This document shows, piece after piece, positions 55,437 to 64,000 of a stretch of DNA of 64,000 nucleotides (position 1 is the stretch's first letter; each line of letters opens with the position of its first letter). A program made the translations under genes and the position numbers. This DNA comes from Actinernus sp. WN-2022 (Eukaryota > Cnidaria > Anthozoa > Actiniaria > Actinernidae), in contig JAOWCC010000019.1 of assembly GCA_030867875.1 (NCBI GenBank), positions 80,070,861 to 80,134,860 on the forward strand, given 5' to 3'. The notes below the pieces were generated by a model. That model was not told the origin of the DNA, did no database searches, and saw only the letters and a program-made list of their open reading frames with translations.

Positions 55437-56378
55437 TTGTGGTTCCTTGCCTTAAATTCTAGAGCAGATAATACTGTTTTGTCTTACTGTAGAAACTTTT
55501 GTAAATTCAAATATTGGTGTAAACTCAGTAATATGAGAAATTCTTTCCTTCCCGCTACACCTACTACAGTTGCTATGTATCTAAAATCAATGTTTGAAGA
55601 AAATAAGGCTAAGGCAAACATACACAACATGTATTATGCAATAAATTGGATACATAAGTTGGCAGGATTCGAGGATAGAAATCCTTGTAATAAGTTTCTT
55701 GTAAAATCAGTTGTAGAGGCTTCAAACCGTATTAATTGTAAAGCTGTTAAGAAAGCTGAACCAATAACCCCTGAGGTTCTAAGGATACTTTGTAAGCGTT
55801 ATGGGGATAGTAGTAACTTAGTTGACATTAGATTCATATGTATGTGTTTACTTTCTTACGCGGGGTTTTTCCGCATTTCTGAATTATTGAATATTAGGAG
55901 GAATAATATTGTAACCCAAGACGAGTATCACAAGATCCTCGTAGAAGTTAGCAAAACAGACAAATACAGAGAAGGCTCTTGGGTTTATATCGCCAAAACG
56001 GGCAATGATACATGCCCATATACCTTTCTCCTTAAATACTTGAGTGCTGCAGAGATACCTAACAATTCACAAGGTTTCATATTTAGATCAGTAAGATATG
56101 ACAAACAAGCCAAAAGAAACGTTCTTTCTACAAAAGTTCTTAGCGCCAACAGATCTAGAGAGATACTTAAAGCAAATCTGGTATCTGTCGGAGTAAATTC
56201 TTCTGGTTTTAGTAACCACAGTTTTAGGTCTGGAGGGGCTACCGCAGCAGCGAATCTAAATATACCAGACAGATTATTTAAAATCCACGGTAGGTGGAAA
56301 TCTGAGTCTGCCAAGGACGGCTACGTGTGTGACAAAATCGAGGCACGGCTAATAGTGCCTAAGAATATTGGACTGTAA
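55437..56378 (+). CDS. DIRS A tyrosine recombinase
   Basis: About 313 codons, probably starting upstream or at an alternative start since the first codon is not ATG. The N-terminal core-binding region (NTVLSYCRNFCKFKYWC, INWIHKLAGFEDRNPCNKF) precedes the catalytic domain: Arg I in GFFRISELLNIRR, a Lys-containing strand (VEVSKTDKYREGSW), HSFRSGGATAAANLN (His and Arg II), IHGRWKSES (His/Trp) and the nucleophile Tyr in DGYV. All catalytic residues are present. It would insert the circular DNA copy without target duplication. Confidence 0.92.
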   Translation: MWFLALNSRADNTVLSYCRNFCKFKYWCKLSNMRNSFLPATPTTVAMYLKSMFEENKAKANIHNMYYAINWIHKLAGFEDRNPCNKFLVKSVVEASNRINCKAVKKAEPITPEVLRILCKRYGDSSNLVDIRFICMCLLSYAGFFRISELLNIRRNNIVTQDEYHKILVEVSKTDKYREGSWVYIAKTGNDTCPYTFLLKYLSAAEIPNNSQGFIFRSVRYDKQAKRNVLSTKVLSANRSREILKANLVSVGVNSSGFSNHSFRSGGATAAANLNIPDRLFKIHGRWKSESAKDGYVCDKIEARLIVPKNIGL

Positions 56379-56558
56379 AGTATTCTCAAAGTAATTGTAA
56401 CTGATGCTTTTTCAGTTTCGCATCCTAGCACTGCACATATCCTATCCTACCAATAATAATAAGTATTATGGTTTAACATACAGGTGTTCTGTGTTTTATA
56501 CGGAGATAAAGGTTTAGAGCATAAATGAGTTATTGTTGGCACAGAGTATAGACAATAA
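56379..56558 (+). other. DIRS A 3' end
   Basis: About 180 bp non-coding up to the junction with P2 at 56558/56559. Contains an AATAATAATAAG run and GAGCATAAAT. Confidence 0.6.
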
Positions 56559-58417
56559 CTTACATTTATTGCAGGAAACTACATAAATAACTCCGGCTGA
56601 TGTACAAGTAACTGTTTCCTTAATTTTATACCTGCAACCTGTAGAAAAACTGGTAATATGATCTGCTTGCATAAAAAAGTTGTTACATAGATCGCATTTC
56701 TTTGTTCATTTGAAACATCCTAATTCTATTGATTCCGAAGTTTGTGAATGCTCTTTAATTTTAGAGGGCGCTAAAATTTCTTTGAGATTCTTTGTTCTCC
56801 TATATGCTGGCAGCAGAGACTTAGGAGGAAATATCTCTTTAAGCACTGGCGTTGCTAAAAGATTAAGATGTTTCCCTAAAATTCGAGAAATATTAGGGAG
56901 TTTCGGATTGTAATCTACAACTAATGGAATAATCTTCCTCTTAGCTTTCAACTTGAGTTTAAGTAAAACCGATCTTTGCACTTTGGAAGCTCTCAGAAAT
57001 TGTTCATCAACTAACCCCGTATCATAGCCTTGAAATTTCAGGTATTGTTTATACTCGTGACATCTACGCTCTAAGGTTTCGCTTGATGAACAATTTCTAT
57101 GGATCCTAAGTGCCACTCCATAGGGAATAGACTTCTTGCACTGTCTAGGGTGAGAGCTATCAAATGATAAGTATAGATGGCTGTCAGTAGGTTTTGCATA
57201 CACATCAGTAGAAATAAATCCATCCTTCAAGTGCAAAGTCAAGTCCAGAACATTCAAGCTCAACTCAGAATAAACCAACGTAAATTTGATAGTGGGATAT
57301 AGAGAATTGATGTACTCCGTGAACTCACTTAATTTAGGTAATCCAAGTGTCCAAATTTCAATAATGTCATCTCTATATCTCCACCAGAGGTTGGGCTTAA
57401 TTGCTCCACCGAACTTAGCTAAGTTATCTAGTTCTCCCATAGCTAGGTCTGCATAGCTGCATGCATTCTTGGGACCCATAGCCGTACCATGCGTTTGAAC
57501 AAAGTGCGTGTTATTAAATTCACTATTATTGGAACGAAGGCAAATTTCAACTGCCTCAACAATACAATCAGTGGAAGGAATTCCGGTTTCACGCGATTCT
57601 AAAGCTTTTCTAACTGCAGAAACTCCTAGATTATTATCTATATTGGGAAACATGGCTACTACATCCCACGATACTAGAATCGCATTTTCAGGGAGGGGCC
57701 CGTTGGCATTTAACTCTTCAATTTTGTTAATAAGATCGGTAGCGTCCCTAATGTTTGATGGAAGTTTCTGAGCCAAAGGTTTGAGATAAAACTCGGTAAA
57801 TTCAGATAGTCTCTCAATTGCTGTGCCACAACACGAAGTAATAAGTCTTAAGGGATTCCCATCTTTGTGGGTTTTGACATTGCCAAAGGCAACTCCAGAT
57901 TTCGGATTAATATCTGTAATCCAAACAGCAACTTCAAGACTAATCTGTCCTTCATCAAGCCATTTCTCAGCCCAAATCTTAATTCTGTCAAAATGCTGTG
58001 TAGTAGGATCTTCAGAAACCTCGTCATAATGTAAAGGGTTATTAAGTTGATTCGACATTTTAGATTTATAATCTTCTTTATCCAAAACTACAAATCTAGA
58101 TCCCTTATCTTGTATTCTAATTACTTGTTCTCCATTACGAAATTCTTTAAGTGCAATTCTTTCTCCGGTAGATAAATTATCTTTAACTTTTCTACAGTTA
58201 TTTAAATTAAGAATGTCCTTTCTAACTCTAGCTAGAAAAAGTTCAACTTCGGGAAATGCCGACTTGGGTGGTTGCCACTTACTCTTAGAAGGCACTTTAG
58301 GAAACGCAGAATCCTCCGGCGTATTCTCTTCTTCTTTCTCTTGGTTCTTGTCGTGAAAATCAGCTGTCAATCGCACTCTTCTATCAAATCCATCTATATC
58401 GTCAAGAATCTTCTGCC
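56559..58417 (-). pseudogene. P2 minus copy, RT and start of GIY-YIG
   Basis: Open from the inverted-repeat centre down to 56706, where AAATGTACA of the plus copy has become AAATGAACA, a single-base nonsense change that removes a linker cysteine. Beyond it the frame stays open to the DIRS junction at 56559. The RT part has the same blocks as the plus copy (GTAMGPKNACSYADLAMG, catalytic YRDD). The open frame extends to 58520, but residues upstream of NWQKILDDIDG read the opposite strand of the plus copy. Only a few amino acids differ from the plus copy (for example Asp/Tyr, Lys/Ile, Ala/Thr). Confidence 0.95.
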
Positions 58418-58437
58418 AGTTTCTAAAATGCACTGAA

Positions 58438-60846
58438 TTGATTGAGAATCCGGAATTACCAGAACTCGCTCCGCGGAAGAGTCGTCCAACAAGACGATTC
58501 ACTAAAGGGAGCAATAACAAGAAAACTCACAGCCGGAATCAACCAAGTGAACAATCTTCATTGGTTGAACAGACTCTAATTGAACCTCCAGATTTGAATC
58601 CAATTAACCTAACCGACCTTGAATTCACGGAAGATCAGAAGAAACTTCTTTCTAAAGGGCCGTCTTTCTGTCCCACTCCAAGAGATATAAACTGGCAGAA
58701 GATTCTTGACGATATAGATGGATTTGATAGAAGAGTGCGATTGACAGCTTATTTTCACGACAAGAACCAAGAGAAAGAAGAAGAGAACACGCCGGAGGAT
58801 TCTGCGTTTCCTAAAGTGCCTTCTAAGAGTAAGTGGCAACCACCCAAGTCGGCATTTCCCGAAGTTGAACTTTTTCTAGCTAGAGTTAGAAAGGACATTC
58901 TTAATTTAAATAACTGTAGAAAAGTTAAAGATAATTTATCTACCGGAGAAAGAATTGCACTTAAAGAATTTCGTAATGGAGAACAAGTAATTAGAATACA
59001 AGATAAGGGATCTAGATTTGTAGTTTTGGATAAAGAAGATTATAAATCTATAATGTCGAATCAACTTAATAACCCTTTACATTATGACGAGGTTTCTGAA
59101 GATCCTACTACACAGCATTTTGACAGAATTAAGATTTGGGCTGAGAAATGGCTTGATGAAGGACAGATTAGTCTTGAAGTTGCTGTTTGGATTACAGATA
59201 TTAATCCGAAATCTGGAGTTGCCTTTGGCAATGTCAAAACCCACAAAGATGGGAATCCCTTAAGACTTATTACTTCGTGTTGTGGCACAGCAATTGAGAG
59301 ACTATCTGAATTTACCGAGTTTTATCTCAAACCTTTGGCTCAGAAACTTCCATCAAACATTAGGGACACTACCGATCTTATTAACAAAATTGAAGAGTTA
59401 AATGCCAACGGGCCCCTCCCTGAAAATGCGATTCTAGTATCGTGGGATGTAGTAGCCATGTTTCCCAATATAGATAATAATCTAGGAGTTTCTGCAGTTA
59501 GAAAAGCTTTAGAATCGCGTGAAACCGGAATTCCTTCCACTGATTGTATTGTTGAGGCAGTTGAAATTTGCCTTCGTTCCAATAATAGTGAATTTAATAA
59601 CACGCACTTTGTTCAAACGCATGGTACGGCTATGGGTCCCAAGAATGCATGCAGCTATGCAGACCTAGCTATGGGAGAACTAGATAACTTAGCTAAGTTC
59701 GGTGGAGCAATTAAGCCCAACCTCTGGTGGAGATATAGAGATGACATTATTGAAATTTGGACACTTGGATTACCTAAATTAAGTGAGTTCACTGAGTACA
59801 TCAATTCTCTATATCCCACTATCAAATTTACGTTGGTTTATTCTGAGTTGAGCTTGAATGTTCTGGACTTGACTTTGCACTTGAAGGATGGATTTATTTC
59901 TACTGATGTGTATGCAAAGCCTACTGACAGCCATCTATACTTATCATTTGATAGCTCTCACCCTAGACAGTGCAAGAAGTCTATTCCCTATGGAGTGGCA
60001 CTTAGGATCCATAGAAATTGTTCATCAAGCGAAACCTTAGAGCGTAGATGTCACGAGTATAAACAATACCTGAAATTTCAAGGCTATGATGCGGGGTTAG
60101 TTGATGAACAATTTCTGAGAGCTTCCAAAGTGCAAAGATCGGTTTTACTTAAACTCAAGTTGAAAGCTAAGAGGAAGATTATTCCATTAGTTGTAGATTA
60201 CAATCCGAAACTCCCTAATATTTCTCGAATTTTAGGGAAACATCTTAATCTTTTAGCAACGCCAGTGCTTAAAGAGATATTTCCTCCTAAGTCTCTGCTG
60301 CCAGCATATAGGAGAACAAAGAATCTCAAAGAAATTTTAGCGCCCTCTAAATTTAAAGAGCATTCACAAACTTCGGAATCAATAGAATTAGGATGTTTCA
60401 AATGTACAAAGAAATGCGATCTATGTAACAACTTTTTTATGCAAGCAGATCATATTACCAGTTTTTCTACAGGTTGCAGGTATAAAATTAAGGAAACAGT
60501 TACTTGTACATCAGCCGGAGTTATTTATGTAGTTTCCTGCAATAAATGTAAGCTACAATATGTGGGTTCCACTTCAACGCAATTCAAAATTAGATTTCGA
60601 AATCATAAGTCCTCTATGAGTACCAACAAGAAAACATGCGAAGTAGCTATCCACTACAATCAAAGCCCACATTCTCTATCAGATTTCAGCTTTATTTGCA
60701 TAGAAAAAATTAAGGACAAAAACATGATTGATAGAAAATTATTGACCAGAGAAGCATATTGGGCGGCACAGTTACGTACTCTGCAACCGGACGGGTTGAA
60801 CAAAAGACAGGAGTTCAAATCCAAGAAAAGGATTCATTATGCTTAG
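58438..60846 (+). CDS. Penelope-like RT with GIY-YIG endonuclease, intact
   Basis: 802 codons without a stop. N-terminal basic region (LAPRKSRPTRRFTKG), then NWQKILDDIDGFDRRVR at about residues 84-100. RT blocks follow: VQTHGTAMGPKNACSYADL near 385-405 and catalytic YRDD near 433-436. A cysteine linker lies at about 652-665 (CFKCTKKCDLC). GIY-YIG runs from about 693: VIYVVSC, YVGSTS near 707, RFRNHK near 718, catalytic Glu in TREAYW near 770 and Asn in GLNKR near 788. The protein would nick DNA and prime reverse transcription of its own RNA. The frame is open upstream of the ATG for a few codons, so the true start may be lost or further 5'. All catalytic residues are present, so this copy may be active. 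Confidence 0.92.
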   Translation: MIENPELPELAPRKSRPTRRFTKGSNNKKTHSRNQPSEQSSLVEQTLIEPPDLNPINLTDLEFTEDQKKLLSKGPSFCPTPRDINWQKILDDIDGFDRRVRLTAYFHDKNQEKEEENTPEDSAFPKVPSKSKWQPPKSAFPEVELFLARVRKDILNLNNCRKVKDNLSTGERIALKEFRNGEQVIRIQDKGSRFVVLDKEDYKSIMSNQLNNPLHYDEVSEDPTTQHFDRIKIWAEKWLDEGQISLEVAVWITDINPKSGVAFGNVKTHKDGNPLRLITSCCGTAIERLSEFTEFYLKPLAQKLPSNIRDTTDLINKIEELNANGPLPENAILVSWDVVAMFPNIDNNLGVSAVRKALESRETGIPSTDCIVEAVEICLRSNNSEFNNTHFVQTHGTAMGPKNACSYADLAMGELDNLAKFGGAIKPNLWWRYRDDIIEIWTLGLPKLSEFTEYINSLYPTIKFTLVYSELSLNVLDLTLHLKDGFISTDVYAKPTDSHLYLSFDSSHPRQCKKSIPYGVALRIHRNCSSSETLERRCHEYKQYLKFQGYDAGLVDEQFLRASKVQRSVLLKLKLKAKRKIIPLVVDYNPKLPNISRILGKHLNLLATPVLKEIFPPKSLLPAYRRTKNLKEILAPSKFKEHSQTSESIELGCFKCTKKCDLCNNFFMQADHITSFSTGCRYKIKETVTCTSAGVIYVVSCNKCKLQYVGSTSTQFKIRFRNHKSSMSTNKKTCEVAIHYNQSPHSLSDFSFICIEKIKDKNMIDRKLLTREAYWAAQLRTLQPDGLNKRQEFKSKKRIHYA

Positions 60847-61239
60847 ACATATGACTGCGACACTTGAAATCTTTCTTTTGTATAGCAGAAGATACTTTGT
60901 TGGTCTATTACATAATCGCAGTCTTTAAATAGTTCACTTTTTATTGGAGTCGTTAATTAATCCTTCTTTCATTAGCGATAACTTGGAGTACTACTAGTAT
61001 TTTATTAGTCTATCATTCTTAATCCCAAGAGCTGTTTACATGTCTAACTTTTACTATGCATAATCACGTTCTCAGAATAGTTTACTTCTCCTTAGAGATT
61101 AGAAATATCTTATTGTTATGTTTAATCCCAAGAGTTCTCTACGTGTCGAACTTTATTCATATTATGTAGATTCTTATCATTCAGTTAGTATATAAAACTA
61201 CCTACACTTTTGTAAATTTTAACTTTTTAACTTTTTAAA

Positions 61240-61285
61240 ACAAATTTTAACTGAAGAAGGCCGAACGGCCGAAACGTTTTTTAAT
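61240..61285 (+). ncRNA. hammerhead-ribozyme-like motif, P2 right end
   Basis: CTGAAGA (61251-61257), stem II GGCC-GAAC-GGCC, GAAACGTT (61271-61278). TTTTAA before and TTTTAATT after can pair as a stem I with a small internal loop. Stem III is reduced to self-complementary ACGT, which would favour cleavage as a dimer. Confidence 0.75.
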
Positions 61286-61338
61286 TAAAGGATTAGTAAG
61301 AAGTTCTCTGTCTTCACCTCAACCATTATTCAACTCTA

Positions 61339-61744
61339 AATACCGAAGCAGAGTGTAGAATCAAGTATTTGATCCTTCTACTAGAAGCACATCGTTGGAT
61401 TAACTACCTTCATTTTATTAACAAATCATTGTTACGATACAATTAGTCCCAGTTGAGCGCGCACATGAGATGCACGTCAGCGGAATGCCATTTGAACCTA
61501 CACCCGCTTGCGTGGAAAGCTCAGTGCACGCTCAACTGTAAAAAAATATTCATTCACGAAGTAACTCCTGACGAGTGAGGACTTTGGTCCCCACGAAACA
61601 GTATTGTAGAGCGAAATATGAATCAACCAAAAATTTAAATACTCCGAATCCTTAGTATTATTGCTCTACAGCATTGTATCGAGCACTGTTTGATAGAATT
61701 AATCGAAACATTTATTTATCTATATATATATATATATATATATA
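61339..61744. other. flank of P2, one short palindrome
   Basis: 61450-61538 is a hairpin (CAGTTGAGCGCGCAC against GTGCACGCTCAACTG). (AT)n near 61722-61744 receives the next element. No gene. Confidence 0.6.
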
Positions 61745-63457
61745 CAGCGAAGTGCAAAAACTTTGACCCCCGCTCCTCAACTATATCAATATATCGGGTG
61801 CATTATGGGTAGGAGTAAAGTCATTAAAGTGCAACTACAGCCGATATCCGCGCGCGTTTGCCAATCGTCATAGCGAAGACTTATGCAGTTGATTTAAAGT
61901 TGAAGATTTCATCTAGAATACAACATTTTTACTCGGGACAGGCAGGACAGCTTAAATAAACCTGAGTATTTAAATGCACCCTATATATTTACTGTTAGAT
62001 CGAATATTTGCAAAACAGAACATATCCCTGGTCGGCGGAAAGAGAACGGGAAATGATCAAGTTTCAGGTTCGAAGCGTGAATTCAGGGCTATTTGTGAAG
62101 CTGTTAGGAGATCTTCTGATGACCTAAAATATCGAGATAACCCATGAAGAGGAGACATGATTACACCTGATCTGTGGGTTCAAGGCCAATATCTATATTC
62201 GTTTGAAACTTTAACATTCTACATTTGTTGAAACTGAGAGCGATGAAAAAATTCAGCTCGATATCAGCGCAGGTATTCCGTTCTTGATCTCTGTCTTCTA
62301 CTTCTGTGAAGACTGAACTGATCAGTGTTATTAGACTGATATAACGTTTCAAAGAGCAGAATGAAAGGATGAAAAAGTACTGACCGGAGCTGACCGGATG
62401 CACAGACTGCACAATAGCCTGGCTTATAGTTGGAAAACGTATCGACAAAGCAAAATAATAGTGTATGTAACGTAAGGAAACCTCTTACAGTTTGAACGTC
62501 GAATCGTTTTCTTTAACTGTTGTGTAATGTTTATTTTTAGCTGATCCCGATGAGACGAAATTCACAATCTGATAAAAAACTGATGTTGTTTGGAGCTGCA
62601 ATATAATTACAAAGTTTGTCGCGGCTCGTTATCTACGAAATTAGGAAACTAGGATTCACAATAAAGCGATGTTGTTAAATGGAACCATAGCTGCTAACGT
62701 TTTTCGTTTAATGACGAAGCTAAATAAACAGTTTCGTCACAATTATGCCGGAGATTTAAATAGCATACAAAATACATTTTAAGAATGAAAGAAAACTGTG
62801 CAACAATAATAAGAACATTCAGCGATGCGAATCCAAGAATTATCGAACATACCTTCCATAAAAGCTTTTACTAAAATAATTATACCATAAAAACAGGATC
62901 CCTCCAAACCTTGAATAAAACTGGATAAGAGAATTTCAAGAGGAATAACTAAGAGTTTATTAGAATTTTTTAGAATCGTTTCTTAATCAAAATATTTAAA
63001 TGTTTTATGAATTTGTTGTCAATAAATTTATGAAATTGTGTAAACCTTTAAGCTATTTTAATGTCTTCTGTTTTCCGCGAAACAGTTTCAAAAATAGCGT
63101 TGAATTATTGCTTAGCAGATGAAATTCGACATTATAGTTCCGTCCGCGTTACGTTCTGCTAACGTAAACATTTATTTAATTTATATTATAAAATCAGGAA
63201 AACTATTTGTCCAAACAGAAAATAGAGAGTGCATTTACTTTACTTTAAACTTTCCTGCCTGTTCCGAGTAAAAGTGTTATATTCTAGATAAATTCTTGAA
63301 ATTTAAATCAACTACACAAGTCTTCACTGTGATGATTTGCAAACGCGCGCGGTAATTTGGCTGTACTTGCATTTTAATGAACTTACTCCTACCCATAATG
63401 CACCCGATATATTGATATAGTTGAGGAGCGGGGGGTCAGAGTTTTTGCACTTCGCTG
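61745..63457. mobile_element. long-TIR MITE, CAGCGAAGTGCAAAAA family, copy 2
   Basis: Arms of about 240 bp (61745-61985; 63225-63457) are inverted copies. CAGCGAAGTGCAAAAAC starts the element; CAATATATCGGGTGCATTAT follows. TA flanks each end within (AT)n. The core of about 1.2 kb has no recognisable protein; a minus-strand frame at 62161-62448 is unrecognised. Confidence 0.9.
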
Positions 63458-63488
<31 letters not shown>

Positions 63489-63561
63489 TAAGTAAAAAGC
63501 CTGGGAAAACTCACGGTACCACAAATAACCAAAGTCGGTTGCGTTTCCAGCGTGCATGGTC

Positions 63562-63659
63562 GTCCTGATGGTGTAGTGGTTAACACATCGGACTAGTGTA
63601 CCGAGGCCGTGGGTTCGAATCCCATTCAGGGCATATTTTTCTCTTTCACCTTTATTCTG

Positions 63660-63665
<6 letters not shown>
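63562..63665 (+). mobile_element. tRNA-Thr(AGT)-like SINE, complete head
   Basis: 63562-63633 folds as a 72-nt cloverleaf: acceptor GTCCTGA/TCAGGGC (seven pairs, one G-T), D arm with TAGTGGTTAACAC, anticodon loop CTAGTGT giving AGT (63595-63597) with one A-A mismatch in its stem, and T arm GTGGG-TTCGAAT-CCCAT. The tail TATTTTTCTCTTTCACC and TTTATTCTGATT is shared with the copy at 46290-46401, so this is a SINE with a tRNA-like head rather than a single-copy tRNA gene. A true tRNA gene cannot be excluded from structure alone. Confidence 0.75.
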
Positions 63666-63692
<27 letters not shown>

Positions 63693-63744
63693 TTGGTAGT
63701 TCAAGAAAGTTAAAGTTTGTCATACACTGTTTAAAGGTTGCATG
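63666..63744. repeat. (AT)n and flank
   Basis: (AT)n at about 63662-63690 follows the SINE tail; similar runs lie at 63458-63488. Confidence 0.8.
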
Positions 63745-63822
63745 ATATATTATATTGTACACTACATGTAAGTTAACAAGGAATAACCAAATACTTTTTG
63801 GTTATACTGATTTTAGCTATGA
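63745..63822 (+). repeat. dispersed about 65-bp repeat, partner of 43558-43622
   Basis: ACTACATGTAAGTTAACAAG and AACCAAATACTTTTTGGTTA, TACTGATTTTAGCTATG, are shared with 43558-43622 in the same orientation with one clear mismatch. Confidence 0.85.
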
Positions 63823-64000
63823 AATTAAAAGCTTTTATCAATTAAATGTTATGGTGTTGTTTGTTTAATATGGCATGCATTTGGAGAAATGTTCTTTAAA
63901 TATCACCCGGCCCATTGTACATGATGGGGCATTATGAGAGGAAAGTATTTCAATATTTTTTGGGAAAATATAGGGTCAAAATAACTCTTTATAAGAGTAG
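63823..64000. other. non-coding window end
   Basis: Nothing recognised. Confidence 0.5.

Larger units (their letters stand above)
47172..56558 (+). mobile_element. DIRS-type retroelement A, nested in P2
   Basis: About 4.3 kb of element A surrounds about 5.06 kb of element B (48034-53090). Order: gag end with zinc knuckle, RT, RNase H, C-terminal domain, tyrosine recombinase. P2 sequence is rejoined exactly across the insertion with no target duplication, as expected for tyrosine-recombinase integration. Terminal repeats are not clear: only ATTTATGCTC near the left end and GAGCATAAAT near the right stand out. The gag N-terminus is missing, so A may be 5' deleted. Confidence 0.85.
46409..61338. 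mobile_element. Penelope-like element P2, head-to-head pair
   Basis: A minus-strand copy (46409-47171 plus 56559-58417) and a plus-strand copy (58418-61338) diverge from a short centre. The two outer ends match as inverted repeats from GAGTTGAATAATGG inward. Arms are about 2.6 kb once the DIRS insertion (47172-56558) is removed. Protein differences between the arms are a handful of residues, so the pair is young. The plus copy extends about 275 bp further at its 5' end than the minus copy. Confidence 0.9.

Noticed and set aside
47172..56558. An LTR retrotransposon or integrated virus
   Set aside because: No direct LTRs, no DDE integrase and no protease. A tyrosine recombinase and split repeats identify DIRS-type elements.
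57508..59603. Frames of 68-87 codons antisense to the Penelope genes
   Set aside because: They occur identically in both arms as antisense shadows of the RT frame.
1..64000. CRISPR arrays or bacterial gene clusters
   Set aside because: Tandem repeats here lack regular unique spacers, and all identifiable proteins are eukaryotic mobile-element types.

Overview
This 64 kb window looks like AT-rich nuclear DNA of a marine invertebrate, most likely an anthozoan cnidarian such as a coral. I infer this from the repeat types: Penelope-like elements with GIY-YIG endonucleases, DIRS tyrosine-recombinase retroelements, CR1/L2-like LINEs, tRNA-headed SINEs and dense families of palindromic MITEs. No bacterial operon, phage, CRISPR array or rRNA gene is visible. 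I recognise no intact host gene. Almost every protein that can be named belongs to a mobile element.

Layout. 0-9 kb is non-coding, with two TGCATGCA-rich arrays, a TIR-bounded element carrying a 139-bp minisatellite, and small MITEs. 9-15.7 kb holds a 5'-truncated LINE, a retroelement gag relic behind an LTR-like repeat, and a second LINE broken by at least three insertions, with a tRNA-headed SINE at its end. 15.9-20.6 kb is one nearly full-length but decayed LINE on the minus strand (ORF1 coiled coil plus RRM-like region; ORF2 endonuclease plus RT). 20.6-35 kb is mostly intergenic, with foldback MITEs and a higher-order tandem array at 27.8-29 kb. 35.7-42 kb contains a 2.7 kb TTAA-flanked foldback with another element nested in one arm, and a long-TIR MITE whose relative lies at 61.7-63.5 kb. 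At 43.1-43.6 kb is a frameshifted copy of an unnamed protein family.

43.8-61.3 kb is the centre of interest. P1 (43851-45680) is a truncated Penelope-like element whose ends are about 400-bp inverted copies of each other. P2 (46409-61338) is two nearly identical Penelope-like copies head to head. The plus copy (58438-60846) has an intact RT plus GIY-YIG frame. The minus copy has one nonsense change and is split inside its GIY-YIG domain by DIRS element A. DIRS A (RT/RNase H and tyrosine recombinase open) is itself split in frame inside its RT by DIRS element B. B is full of frameshifts and stops, yet has almost perfect split direct repeats. The innermost, hence youngest, insertion is therefore the most decayed, which suggests B was moved in trans. 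All four Penelope outer ends carry a hammerhead-ribozyme-like core.

The elements work as a layered system. Penelope copies would self-cleave through the hammerheads and use RT plus nicking endonuclease. DIRS copies would integrate as circles through the tyrosine recombinase without target duplication. LINEs could supply RT for the SINEs. Unseen transposases would move the MITEs.
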